Assembly (NCBI RefSeq): GCF_002532535.1
Contig: NZ_NQWI01000002.1
Location: 40,447-104,446, forward strand
DNA length: 64,000 nucleotides
Direction of reading: 5' to 3'
Source of the DNA: Candidatus Viridilinea mediisalina
GTDB taxonomy: Bacteria; Chloroflexota; Chloroflexia; Chloroflexales; Chloroflexaceae
Below the pieces are notes generated by a model, which worked only from the letters and a program-made list of their open reading frames with translations, was not told where the DNA came from and searched no databases. The position numbers and the translations under genes were made by a program. Below, in pieces: positions 53,587-61,453 of the stretch (position 1 is its first letter; every line of letters begins with the position of its first letter).

Positions 53587-54609
53587 TCAACGGCTCTGTA
53601 CCACCCCCGAAGGACAGACCCGCTCCAGCCAGATGATGCCGATCATTCCCGCGAGCGCCATGACGCCCACCACCACATAGCCCTCCCTAATGCTCGCTTG
53701 GGTCAAATAGATGCCCACGAGCCCACATGCCCCCGCAAGCAAATAGCAGGTCAATACCGCCTCGCGCTTGGTCAGGCCCAAGGCGTGCAAACGGTGCGAG
53801 AGGTGGTCTTTGCCCGCTGTGGTAAAGGGGTTGACGCCGCGCCGTAGCCGCGCCACCACGACTAAGCATGTGTCGAAGATGGGCAACGCTAAGACGCAGA
53901 TCGGTACCATCCAAGTTACCAGGGGGGTATTGGCTGGAAAGCGCAACTTTATGGCGATGGCAGCGAGAATGAAGCCAATAAAGAGGCTGCCCGTATCGCC
54001 CATAAAGATCGTGGCTGGATTGAGGTTGTAGCGCAAAAACCCGATGCATGCCCCAATCAGCGCGGCGGCCATGGCCCCTACCAAGACCTGCCTCGGTTCG
54101 TTCATGGCGGCCAGCAACAGAAAGAAGGCGGCAGCAATGCTGACGATACCGCCCGAAAGCCCATCCATGTTGTCAAGAAAGTTGATCGCGTTGGTGATCC
54201 CCACCACCCACAAGATGGTTGCCGCCAGATTGAGCCAGAGATAGGGCAAAAATTGCACCTGCGTTCCGCCCCAAAAGAGCAGCCCCGCGGCCAAGATTTG
54301 GCCGCCGAGCTTTAGGCCCGCATGCAAGCCCCAACGGTCATCGGCAAGCCCCAAGAGCGACACGAGCGTTGCGCCCACCAGGATGGCGACAAGTTCAACA
54401 ATGTATTCACGATCCCCGAGGATGAGCAGTGCCAGCACAAAGCCCGCATAGATTGCCGCGCCCCCCAAGAGCGGCACGGGGGCCACATGCACATCACGCG
54501 TCCGTGGCACCGAGACGACCCCCACGCGCAGCGCCGCCCGCCGGGCCAGCGGCGTCGCCACAATGGAGAAGATGAGCGATAATAACGCGATCAGCGCAAT
54601 GTGAATCAT
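53587..54609 (-). CDS. WecA/TagO-type undecaprenyl-phosphate sugar-1-phosphate transferase
   Basis: 340-residue polytopic membrane protein (about 10 helices). The family's DD motif is LLGLADDRWGLHAGLK and the metal-site region NAINFLDNMDGLSGGIVSIA; GDTGSLFIGF and a HLSHRL loop are present. It transfers GlcNAc-1-P (or related) to undecaprenyl phosphate to start a surface polymer. The stop codon of the upstream O-antigen-ligase gene overlaps its start by 4 bases (54606-54609), so initiation and polymerisation genes are coupled. Confidence 0.93.
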   Translation of the reverse strand: MIHIALIALLSLIFSIVATPLARRAALRVGVVSVPRTRDVHVAPVPLLGGAAIYAGFVLALLILGDREYIVELVAILVGATLVSLLGLADDRWGLHAGLKLGGQILAAGLLFWGGTQVQFLPYLWLNLAATILWVVGITNAINFLDNMDGLSGGIVSIAAAFFLLLAAMNEPRQVLVGAMAAALIGACIGFLRYNLNPATIFMGDTGSLFIGFILAAIAIKLRFPANTPLVTWMVPICVLALPIFDTCLVVVARLRRGVNPFTTAGKDHLSHRLHALGLTKREAVLTCYLLAGACGLVGIYLTQASIREGYVVVGVMALAGMIGIIWLERVCPSGVVQSR

Positions 54610-57600
54610 TGGCTTGCAAGAAACTCAAAGTATCTGATCAACTGTTCGCTCTCGGCAATGTTCTGCTCTTTATCGGGCAGTCCTTGGAGCGCATCAATCA
54701 GGCGGTGGGTTTCCGAGATAGCCGCGTCGTGCCGCAGTGTATCACTCAGAATCAGTGCATAGTTGCGGCTGTAGATGAAACTGGTCGGATCAAGCTCTGA
54801 GGCGCGTTCGTAGGGCTCTAGGGCCAGCGCCGTCTCGCCCCCGCGCACCGCCAGCAACCCCGTCACCGCATGCAGCAGCGCCAAATCGTTCTTCATTGAC
54901 GCTGGGTTGAAGTTTGGATCATTGGCCATCCGTTCGGCCAACTGCGCTTCACGGGTGGCACTCAGTTCTGCATAGACCTCGTGCAACTGCATGATCAGAT
55001 CACGCCGTTCGGCCAGCCCGCTAGAGATATTCTCGATGGCGTTGGAGACTGGCTGGTGCGAGAGCCTGATCGCAATGAGGTAGTTCTCTACCGCGAGGTC
55101 AAGGTCGTTCAAGCCGTTGCGCGCCAGATCGCCCAAGCGCACAAAGGTATCGGCGTAGCGTTGATCAAAGCTGGCTGCCTGCTGCAACAGTTCAGCCGCC
55201 TGCTCATAGTAGCCCTGAGCGGCTTCCTCTTCGCCTGCATTGCGCGTATAGTCGCCCAGCGCCATCAGGGTCGCCGCCCGCTCGTTGAGCAGAATGACAT
55301 CCTGGGGGGCAATCGGGGTTACCCGTGCATACCAAGCCGCCGCTTCTTCCAAATGGGCGCGGTCGTTCGTCCAGCGGAACCAGTAGGTGTGCAGGCGGCC
55401 CAGGTTGGCGTAGTGATCCTTATTCAATGGATTCAGAGCATGGGCGCGCAGCAGCACCGCCTCGGCGTAGCTCAACATCATACCCGGAGTACCCTGCTGA
55501 ATGAAGGCCACCACCTCATTCTGATCGCTACGCTGCAAGAGGCTCTCAACGCTCACGTTGGGCACAGCGGCAATCGTCTCGATCCCTTGGGCGCGCAGCA
55601 CTTCAGCCGCCGACATCAGCACCCGCCCCAGATTGAGGTAGTAGAAGTCCTCACGCGGGTTGAGCCGCACCGTATCGAGGTAACTCGTCAGCGCTATGGT
55701 GAGCGTCTCAGCCGACTGGGGCGTGCGTTGGGCAGCCGATTGGCCCTGCTGGAAGCGCATATCGGCGCGGATCGGGTTGAGATTAAAGACCACGACACCA
55801 ATCAACGCCACGAACGCCACCAGCCCATAGGCCAAGAAAGCACCTGCTGGTGGGGTCTTCTGCAAGCTGCGGGGCGCCGCTGGCCGTACCCCCGCGCCGC
55901 GCCCCGCCGCACCCCGGCGTTTCACAGCCCCTTGGCGTGGCGGCGCTTCGTTTGTTGGTGCTGCTGGAGGTTCTGCCGCTACCGCTGCTGCCGCTGGTTG
56001 GCCCATAATCTGGTAGTGGCCCGCCAAAGCCCCGCCCGCCACCGTTATACCAAGGACCACCCAGAACATCATGAGGGTCGAAACAATCGGAATCCCAGTA
56101 AAGCCCTCAACAATATGGCACACCACCGCACTCAGACAGGCAATAAAGAAGAGTTGCCAGCGCCACTCGTTACTGCGGTGCAACAAGCGCCAACTGAGCA
56201 ACCCAAAGCTAAGCAGCAGAAAGATATGTGAGGCAAAGCCAAGGAAGCCACGGGTAATCAGTTCATCAATCTGCGCCTGGTGGGCACGATCGGGCGAAGC
56301 CCCACGGGCCTCAATATTGGCCAACGCGGGCGGATAGAAGGGATTGAAGGCCACAAACATACTCTCTGGCCCCCAACCGATCAGCGTGCGCAGGGGATCA
56401 CTCTGAATCAACGCCACCGAGCCCCCGGCATGCTCATCGCCGCGCCAGATCAGCACACGCACCAGCCCGGTTCCATCGTCCACCTCAAGCAATTGGCCCA
56501 TACGCCCCAAGTAGGGCACCTCGCGCAACTCCTCGAAGAAGGGCGCATCAGAGAGATTGAAGGCGATCAGGAAGGCGCCGCCCGCCAGATTGAGGGCAAC
56601 CCACGTACCGAGCAAACCCTGCAACAGACGGCGTTCACGCGCCATGCCTTGCGCCTTCGCACGGCGCAAGCCTTGCCACAGCGCCAGCGAAAGAAAGACA
56701 AAACCACCCGCCGCAAGGCCCAACCAAGGCCCACGGCTTTGGGTGAAGAAGATCGCTGCCAGAATGACTATCGTGGCGACGCCAGCGGCAGCCGCCTCCA
56801 TGCCCATCCCCAGGCGCGTAGTTTGGGCCAAACGCTGCGGCAACAACAGCGCCAACGCATAGCCCGCAGCAGTAGCCAGACCCGCAGCGAGCAACCAGGC
56901 CCACCAATCCTGCGCCCGCTCTGCGGTGCCATCAGTGATCAGCATCTGCACATTGCCATCAGCCGACGCGGCAAACTGGAAGCCAAAAAAGAGCATGTAG
57001 CCCAAGACCAACAGGCCCGGCCAGAGCGCAATGCGTGAACCTGGACGATCAAAGTTGGTCGTGAGCAGCCACCAGAGCGCCGTGGCACAACTGATCGCCC
57101 CCGGCAAAACCCACCAGTAGCGGAAGTCCACCGTGCGTACAACCGCGCCAAACTTGAGCATCGCCAGCAGCAAGGTAAAGCCAGCCACCAGCAGCAAACC
57201 GCGCGCCAGTGTCCAGAGCAGTTCATTGCCAACGCGCCCGGTGGCGGGTTGAGCCTTGCGCATTGCTCCTAGGGCAATAAGCATGCGGTAGAGCGCAAAG
57301 GGCAGCACCATGATCATGTAGGCCGCCACAAAGATCGCATTGCCCATCGTCGAGGCAATGCGGATAACCACATCACCCTGCCACGGCAGCGGATCGAGGC
57401 GCAAGTGCTGCATGATCCCATAGCTCGCCACCGCCACAGCAGTGAGGATACTCAGCGTAACGATGCGCTCCACCTGTTCGCGCCGTTGCACCACCGCAAC
57501 AATGGCGAACGCTAACATAATGTACGAAATATTGGTGTAGGTACCCTGCATACGCTGGTACGAACCCCAAAAGCTCACAAGCGGCACCACCGAGGTGATC

Positions 57601-57941
57601 GTCGTAAAGAGAAAGACGCCAATATAGAGCAGCGTTGGCACAGCCAAAGGCACCTGAAGCATACGCCGCCACGCTGGCGGAGGCGCGGGCGCATCAGGAT
57701 CGGGCGCACGCGCAGGTTGTTCACCACGCATGATCAATTGGTCAAGCGCACGGATCACCACCGCTGCCAACGCCACCAACGCCAGCGAACGCAGCATAAT
57801 CGCCTTGTCCGGCTCAAAATGGCGCGCCGAATAGAGATTGAAATAGAGCGGAATGATCGTCAACGCCAAAAGCCAACACGCCTCAGCAATCCGCTCACAC
57901 CAACGCCCAACCGTCGTCTGCATCTGTTGCATAGTAGCCAT
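54606..57941 (-). CDS. O-antigen ligase/Wzy-type membrane protein with C-terminal TPR domain
   Basis: 1111 residues. The N-terminal two thirds holds about 12 or more helices with an O-antigen ligase core (ATIVILAAIFFTQSRGPWLG, GTGLVRVLIWRGDEHAGGSV, WGPESMFVAFNPFYPP). A short Pro/Ala segment (about 660-700) with another helix leads to a TPR-like C-terminus (about 760-1100; HYANLGRLHTYWFRWTNDRA, DTFVRLGDLARNGLNDLDLA). It probably polymerises or ligates surface glycans and uses the TPR part for protein contacts. WecA is translationally coupled. Confidence 0.88.
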   Translation of the reverse strand: MATMQQMQTTVGRWCERIAEACWLLALTIIPLYFNLYSARHFEPDKAIMLRSLALVALAAVVIRALDQLIMRGEQPARAPDPDAPAPPPAWRRMLQVPLAVPTLLYIGVFLFTTITSVVPLVSFWGSYQRMQGTYTNISYIMLAFAIVAVVQRREQVERIVTLSILTAVAVASYGIMQHLRLDPLPWQGDVVIRIASTMGNAIFVAAYMIMVLPFALYRMLIALGAMRKAQPATGRVGNELLWTLARGLLLVAGFTLLLAMLKFGAVVRTVDFRYWWVLPGAISCATALWWLLTTNFDRPGSRIALWPGLLVLGYMLFFGFQFAASADGNVQMLITDGTAERAQDWWAWLLAAGLATAAGYALALLLPQRLAQTTRLGMGMEAAAAGVATIVILAAIFFTQSRGPWLGLAAGGFVFLSLALWQGLRRAKAQGMARERRLLQGLLGTWVALNLAGGAFLIAFNLSDAPFFEELREVPYLGRMGQLLEVDDGTGLVRVLIWRGDEHAGGSVALIQSDPLRTLIGWGPESMFVAFNPFYPPALANIEARGASPDRAHQAQIDELITRGFLGFASHIFLLLSFGLLSWRLLHRSNEWRWQLFFIACLSAVVCHIVEGFTGIPIVSTLMMFWVVLGITVAGGALAGHYQIMGQPAAAAVAAEPPAAPTNEAPPRQGAVKRRGAAGRGAGVRPAAPRSLQKTPPAGAFLAYGLVAFVALIGVVVFNLNPIRADMRFQQGQSAAQRTPQSAETLTIALTSYLDTVRLNPREDFYYLNLGRVLMSAAEVLRAQGIETIAAVPNVSVESLLQRSDQNEVVAFIQQGTPGMMLSYAEAVLLRAHALNPLNKDHYANLGRLHTYWFRWTNDRAHLEEAAAWYARVTPIAPQDVILLNERAATLMALGDYTRNAGEEEAAQGYYEQAAELLQQAASFDQRYADTFVRLGDLARNGLNDLDLAVENYLIAIRLSHQPVSNAIENISSGLAERRDLIMQLHEVYAELSATREAQLAERMANDPNFNPASMKNDLALLHAVTGLLAVRGGETALALEPYERASELDPTSFIYSRNYALILSDTLRHDAAISETHRLIDALQGLPDKEQNIAESEQLIRYFEFLASQ

Positions 57942-58001
57942 AGGTAAATATGCGGTAGCTAAACCGATTGTACCACAACATCAATGCAACAAACTGTAGC
58001 A

Positions 58002-59126
58002 TCACCGTGAGCCTGGCGGCTCACAGCCCGCTTCGCTGGCGGCAGCGGCCATGGCTGGGTCGGCGGGCACTTCGTGGGCAAAGTAGCGCCGTTGGAACCA
58101 GAAGGCAACATTGACTAAGGCAATCATGACGGGGACTTCCACGAGGGGGCCGATCACGGCAGCAAAGGCGACGCCCGATCCGATGCCGAAGACAGCAACG
58201 GCGACGGCGATGGCGAGTTCAAAGTTGTTGCTTGCCGCTGTAAAGGCGAGCGTGGTCGTTTTGCTGTAGTCGGCATTGATCAGCCGCCCCGTCCAAAAGC
58301 TGACGAGGAACATAACGACGAAATAGATCAGGAGGGGTATGGCGATTCGTACTGCATCGAACGGAATCTGCACAATCATATCGCCCTTGAGGCTGAACAT
58401 CAGGACAATCGTGAAGAGGAGCGCAACGAGGGTCAATGGGCTAATCCGTGGCACAAAGCTCCCTTCGTACCAGCTACGCCCTTTGGCTCGTAGTAAGACA
58501 AAGCGCGTCAGAAAGCCTGCGATCATCGGGATGCCTAGGTAGATAAAGACGCTCTCGGCAATTTGGAGAATACCGATCTGCACAACAATTCCTTCAATGC
58601 CAAAGAGTGGTGGTAGCAGGGTGATAAAGATCCAAGCGTAGATGCTGTAGAAGAAGACCTGGAAGACACTGTTGAAGGCGACAATGCCAGCGGCATATTC
58701 GGTGTCGCCCTTGGCCAGATCATTCCAGACAATCACCATAGCGATGCAGCGGGCCAAGCCGATCAGGATCAGGCCGACCATGTACTCCGGGTAGTCGCGC
58801 AGGAAGATGATGGCCAGCGCAAACATGAGGGTGGGGCCAATCACCCAGTTCTGGAGCAGCGAAAGCCCAAGCACTTTGCGATTGCGAAAGACACCGCCTA
58901 GTTCTTCATACTTCACCTTGGCAAAGGGTGGATACATCATTAGGATCAACCCAATGGCAATTGGAATGTTGGTTGTGCCTACCTGAAAGCGGTTGATAAT
59001 GCCCTCAACTTGGGGCAAAAAGTAGCCTAGTGCCACCCCTAACGCCATGGCCACGAAGATCCAGAGCGTCAGGTACCGATCCAACAACGACAACTTTCGT
59101 GCTACACCTGCGGGTTGTGCATTCAT
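58002..59126 (-). CDS. acr3: Arsenite efflux permease, ACR3 family
   Basis: 374 residues, about ten helices. The family sequences [40 protein letters not shown] and [19 protein letters not shown], with the essential Cys of helix 4, are intact. It extrudes arsenite or antimonite. It is the last gene of a four-gene run, arsR - thioredoxin-like - permease - acr3, with a 34-base gap from the permease. No arsC reductase is present here. Confidence 0.95.
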   Translation of the reverse strand: MNAQPAGVARKLSLLDRYLTLWIFVAMALGVALGYFLPQVEGIINRFQVGTTNIPIAIGLILMMYPPFAKVKYEELGGVFRNRKVLGLSLLQNWVIGPTLMFALAIIFLRDYPEYMVGLILIGLARCIAMVIVWNDLAKGDTEYAAGIVAFNSVFQVFFYSIYAWIFITLLPPLFGIEGIVVQIGILQIAESVFIYLGIPMIAGFLTRFVLLRAKGRSWYEGSFVPRISPLTLVALLFTIVLMFSLKGDMIVQIPFDAVRIAIPLLIYFVVMFLVSFWTGRLINADYSKTTTLAFTAASNNFELAIAVAVAVFGIGSGVAFAAVIGPLVEVPVMIALVNVAFWFQRRYFAHEVPADPAMAAAASEAGCEPPGSR

Positions 59127-59160
59127 ACAAGAACCTTCAGCCGATGCTAGGATGGTAATC

Positions 59161-60216
59161 CTAAATCATCAGATTAAAGAGATACCCAACCATGATGATC
59201 CCCATCGCGACAATCCCAGCAAAGGTAGCGATCAGGCGGGGCTTGAGGACACGCCGCAGAATGATCAACTCAGGTAGGCTAAGGGCCACAACGGACATCA
59301 TAAAGGCGAGCATTGTCCCCATGGCGGCCCCTTTGGCCATGAGGGCGTCTACGACCGGGATGACCCCGGCTACATTGGAGTAGAGCGGGATACCGAGTAG
59401 TACACCAGCGGGCACCGACCACCAGGCTTCCTTGCCCAAGACACCAGCAAGCGCATCTTCGGGCACATAGCCATGAATACCGGCCCCAATGGCAATGCCA
59501 AGTACCACATAGGGCCACACTTTCCCTACAATGTCGCGTACCTGCTGCCATGCTTCACCAAAACGCTGTGTCCAGGTGAGCTGTTGCTCAACAGCCGCCC
59601 CGCCATCCATGCGGATCTCCCAGACAAAGGCTTCAACATGGCGCTCCATCTTCATCCGCCCAATCACCATCCCCGCAATAACCGCAATGCTCATACCCGC
59701 CACGAGATAGAGGCCCGCTATGTGCCAGCCAAAGAGCCCAAAGAGCATCGCTAGGGCCACTCCATCCACCATGGGCGCGGCAATCAGAAAGGAGAAGGTG
59801 ATGCCCAAGGGCACGCCTGCTTTGACAAAGCCGATAAAGAGCGGTACCGCCGAACATGAGCAGAAGGGGGTCAAGACGCCCAACCCAGCGCCGAGTAGAT
59901 TCCCGATGCCGGTGCGTTTCCCCCCAAGTATCTGACGCACCCGCTCAGGACTAATGAAAGTACGAAGCGTGCTGATCAGAAAGATCATGCCACTCAGCAG
60001 CAGCAGAATCTTGGGTACATCATAGATAAAGAAGGCGAGTGCCTCGCCCAAACGGGTACCTGGTGTTAGGCCCAGCAATGTAAAAGTGATCCAGTTGGCC
60101 ACCGGCTTGACATTGTTGTAGGCAAGCAACCAGAGGATGGTTGCCGTGATCACCAGGAGCCAACTGCGCTGATCACGTTGACTGCTGGTAGTGGGAGTTG
60201 GTAGCGTCTGTGCCAT
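59161..60216 (-). CDS. DUF318/UPF0718-type permease (ArsP-like)
   Basis: 351 residues, about eight helices in two related halves. The family motif [19 protein letters not shown] with paired cysteines is clear, as are [16 protein letters not shown] and [20 protein letters not shown]. Members pump organoarsenicals (ArsP) or work beside ArsR; the operon context supports an arsenic role. The start ATG 60216 has ACGCTACC upstream but no clear ribosome site. It is separated from the thioredoxin-like gene by MITE-1 copy H. Confidence 0.92.
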   Translation of the reverse strand: MAQTLPTPTTSSQRDQRSWLLVITATILWLLAYNNVKPVANWITFTLLGLTPGTRLGEALAFFIYDVPKILLLLSGMIFLISTLRTFISPERVRQILGGKRTGIGNLLGAGLGVLTPFCSCSAVPLFIGFVKAGVPLGITFSFLIAAPMVDGVALAMLFGLFGWHIAGLYLVAGMSIAVIAGMVIGRMKMERHVEAFVWEIRMDGGAAVEQQLTWTQRFGEAWQQVRDIVGKVWPYVVLGIAIGAGIHGYVPEDALAGVLGKEAWWSVPAGVLLGIPLYSNVAGVIPVVDALMAKGAAMGTMLAFMMSVVALSLPELIILRRVLKPRLIATFAGIVAMGIIMVGYLFNLMI

Positions 60217-60255
60217 CAGAGTACCTCATATAGTAAAAATTGAATGTCCTTGGTA

Positions 60256-60355
60256 GAATCTGCCTGAAAAGCTAGTGGGCACGCGTTGGAGTGCCGACTT
60301 TAGCCGGCTGAAGCCGGCACTCCAACGCCAGTTCATAGACTTTTCAGACAGCCTC
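60256..60355 (+). mobile_element. MITE-1 copy H (100 bp), within the ars operon
   Basis: Ends GAATCTGCCTGAAAAG and CTTTTCAGACAGCCTC; flanks GTA and CTG are not duplicated, so one border has changed or the site was rearranged. It sits 3 bases past the stop of the thioredoxin-like gene, splitting the arsenic operon. The interior is nearly identical to copy F. Confidence 0.9.
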
Positions 60356-60358
60356 CTG

Positions 60359-60595
60359 CTACTTCGCAAGCCAGTTCGTAATCTCATCCTCGCTTGGCAT
60401 ACGCCCCGACACGACGAGCACATCATCAACGACGAGGCCGGGGGTGCGAAGAATGTTCCAGCGCATCATCTGGCCATAATCAGTGACCTTCTCAATCTCA
60501 GCTTGGAGCCCCCGATCATTGACTATTTTGCGTACACGCTCTTCGAGGCGAGTGCAGTTGGCACAACCAGTGCCGAGGACTTTGATGGTTAGCAT
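60359..60595 (-). CDS. Small thioredoxin-like (MTH895/TM0996-type) protein
   Basis: 78 residues. Redox pair C11-x2-C14 (GTGCANCTRLEE), then the thioredoxin-fold strands with the cis-Pro region RTPGLVVDDVLVVSGRMP. Members of this family commonly accompany ArsR-permease genes, perhaps supplying reducing equivalents or binding arsenic. It overlaps the arsR gene by 7 bases (60589-60595), so the two are coupled. No reductase function is demonstrated. Confidence 0.9.
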   Translation of the reverse strand: MLTIKVLGTGCANCTRLEERVRKIVNDRGLQAEIEKVTDYGQMMRWNILRTPGLVVDDVLVVSGRMPSEDEITNWLAK

Positions 60596-60984
60596 GGTAG
60601 CTCCTCCTTCAGTTTCAGGATACGGGTTTGGATTGCTTCATCTCGTGATGGGTTGCAGCGCGGACATGGGCATGTGACCCTATGCTTGGCGAGGGTTGAA
60701 CCCTCTGGGCAGACCATGGTCCGAGCGAGGTCGAGGAGTTGCAATAGTTCAGGCCGCGCAATCTGGTAGTAGCTGTTGGGCCCGTCGCGGCGGTCGCTCA
60801 CGAGGCCCGCTTTGCGTAAGACCGCAAGTTGCTGTGAGACATAGGCTTGCCGTAGATCGAGATAGGCTTCTAGATGGCAAACACACTGCTCACCCCCACG
60901 GAGCAGTTCGAGGATCTGGATGCGCACCGGATGCATGAGTGCCTTGAAGAGGCGGGCCTGGTGTGTGGCTGTTGCGTTATCCAT
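60589..60984 (-). CDS. arsR: ArsR-family repressor with As-type Cys pair
   Basis: 131 residues from ATG 60984. The helix-3 metal site is GGEQCVCHLEAYLDL with Cys34 and Cys36, as in As(III)-sensing ArsR. The winged helix (QAYVSQQLAVLRKAGLVSDR) is complete. The C-terminus has an extra cluster, CPCPRC, that may add metal ligands. ATG 61011 is less likely because it overlaps a palindrome (61005-61019) that looks like the operator. It heads the four-gene arsenic operon. Confidence 0.93.
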   Translation of the reverse strand: MDNATATHQARLFKALMHPVRIQILELLRGGEQCVCHLEAYLDLRQAYVSQQLAVLRKAGLVSDRRDGPNSYYQIARPELLQLLDLARTMVCPEGSTLAKHRVTCPCPRCNPSRDEAIQTRILKLKEELPC

Positions 60985-61004
60985 GAGCTTAGTATATTCC
61001 TTTT

Positions 61005-61019
61005 TTTGCATATTGCAAA
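61005..61019. promoter_or_regulatory. Candidate ArsR operator
   Basis: TTTGCA-TAT-TGCAAA is a perfect dyad 20 bases upstream of the arsR start. A wider imperfect dyad (TTGCAAATCC / GGATTGC) overlaps it. ArsR repressors bind such A/T-rich palindromes; binding here is inferred. Confidence 0.6.
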
Positions 61020-61453
61020 TCCGTGGGATTGCTTTGTAAGTAGGGGCACGGCGCCGCCGTGCCCCTACCCAGCGCTTCCAAACTGAAAAAAACAGCAGTA
61101 TCTGGTAATTATGCTAGTTCCGGGTTTTGGGTTTACACTTCACTGCTGTGGCAATGCGTTTAGCACACCTCACAAAAAAACTGTAATTATATGTAATTTT
61201 CTTTTCCTGTACCCAATTACACTAATATAACCTTAAACAAGGTTGAATTTTTACTAATTTGACACCCTCCTTGTTTTGTGTGTAGTATAATACAGTGGGT
61301 TGAGTATACCCCAAGTCTGCAAAGCTGTACCCTACAACCGTTGAGGCCATGTTGTTGTTTGGCCGTGTTATGGTGACCTAATCTGGAATTGTCCTTGCTC
61401 GGCTTGCCAATGTTAAGGTTCGGTAGTTTCGAGCATGTTTGAAGAAGGCGTTT
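61020..61453. other. Divergent regulatory region between arsR and the B12-domain gene
   Basis: About 430 bases, more A/T-rich than its surroundings, without a gene. It holds TGTAATT direct repeats at 61182 and 61192 (10 bp apart), an inverted AATTACA at 61215, a dyad AACCTT-AAAC-AAGGTT (61229-61244), TTGACA (61259) with TATAAT (61286), spaced 21 bases (long), and a pair of pyrimidine-rich leaders. One of these may be the operator for a regulator. Confidence 0.5.

Noticed and set aside
54981..57038. 416- and 252-codon plus-strand frames opposite the O-antigen-ligase gene
   Set aside because: Antisense shadows in GC-rich sequence; no start signals and no recognisable domains.
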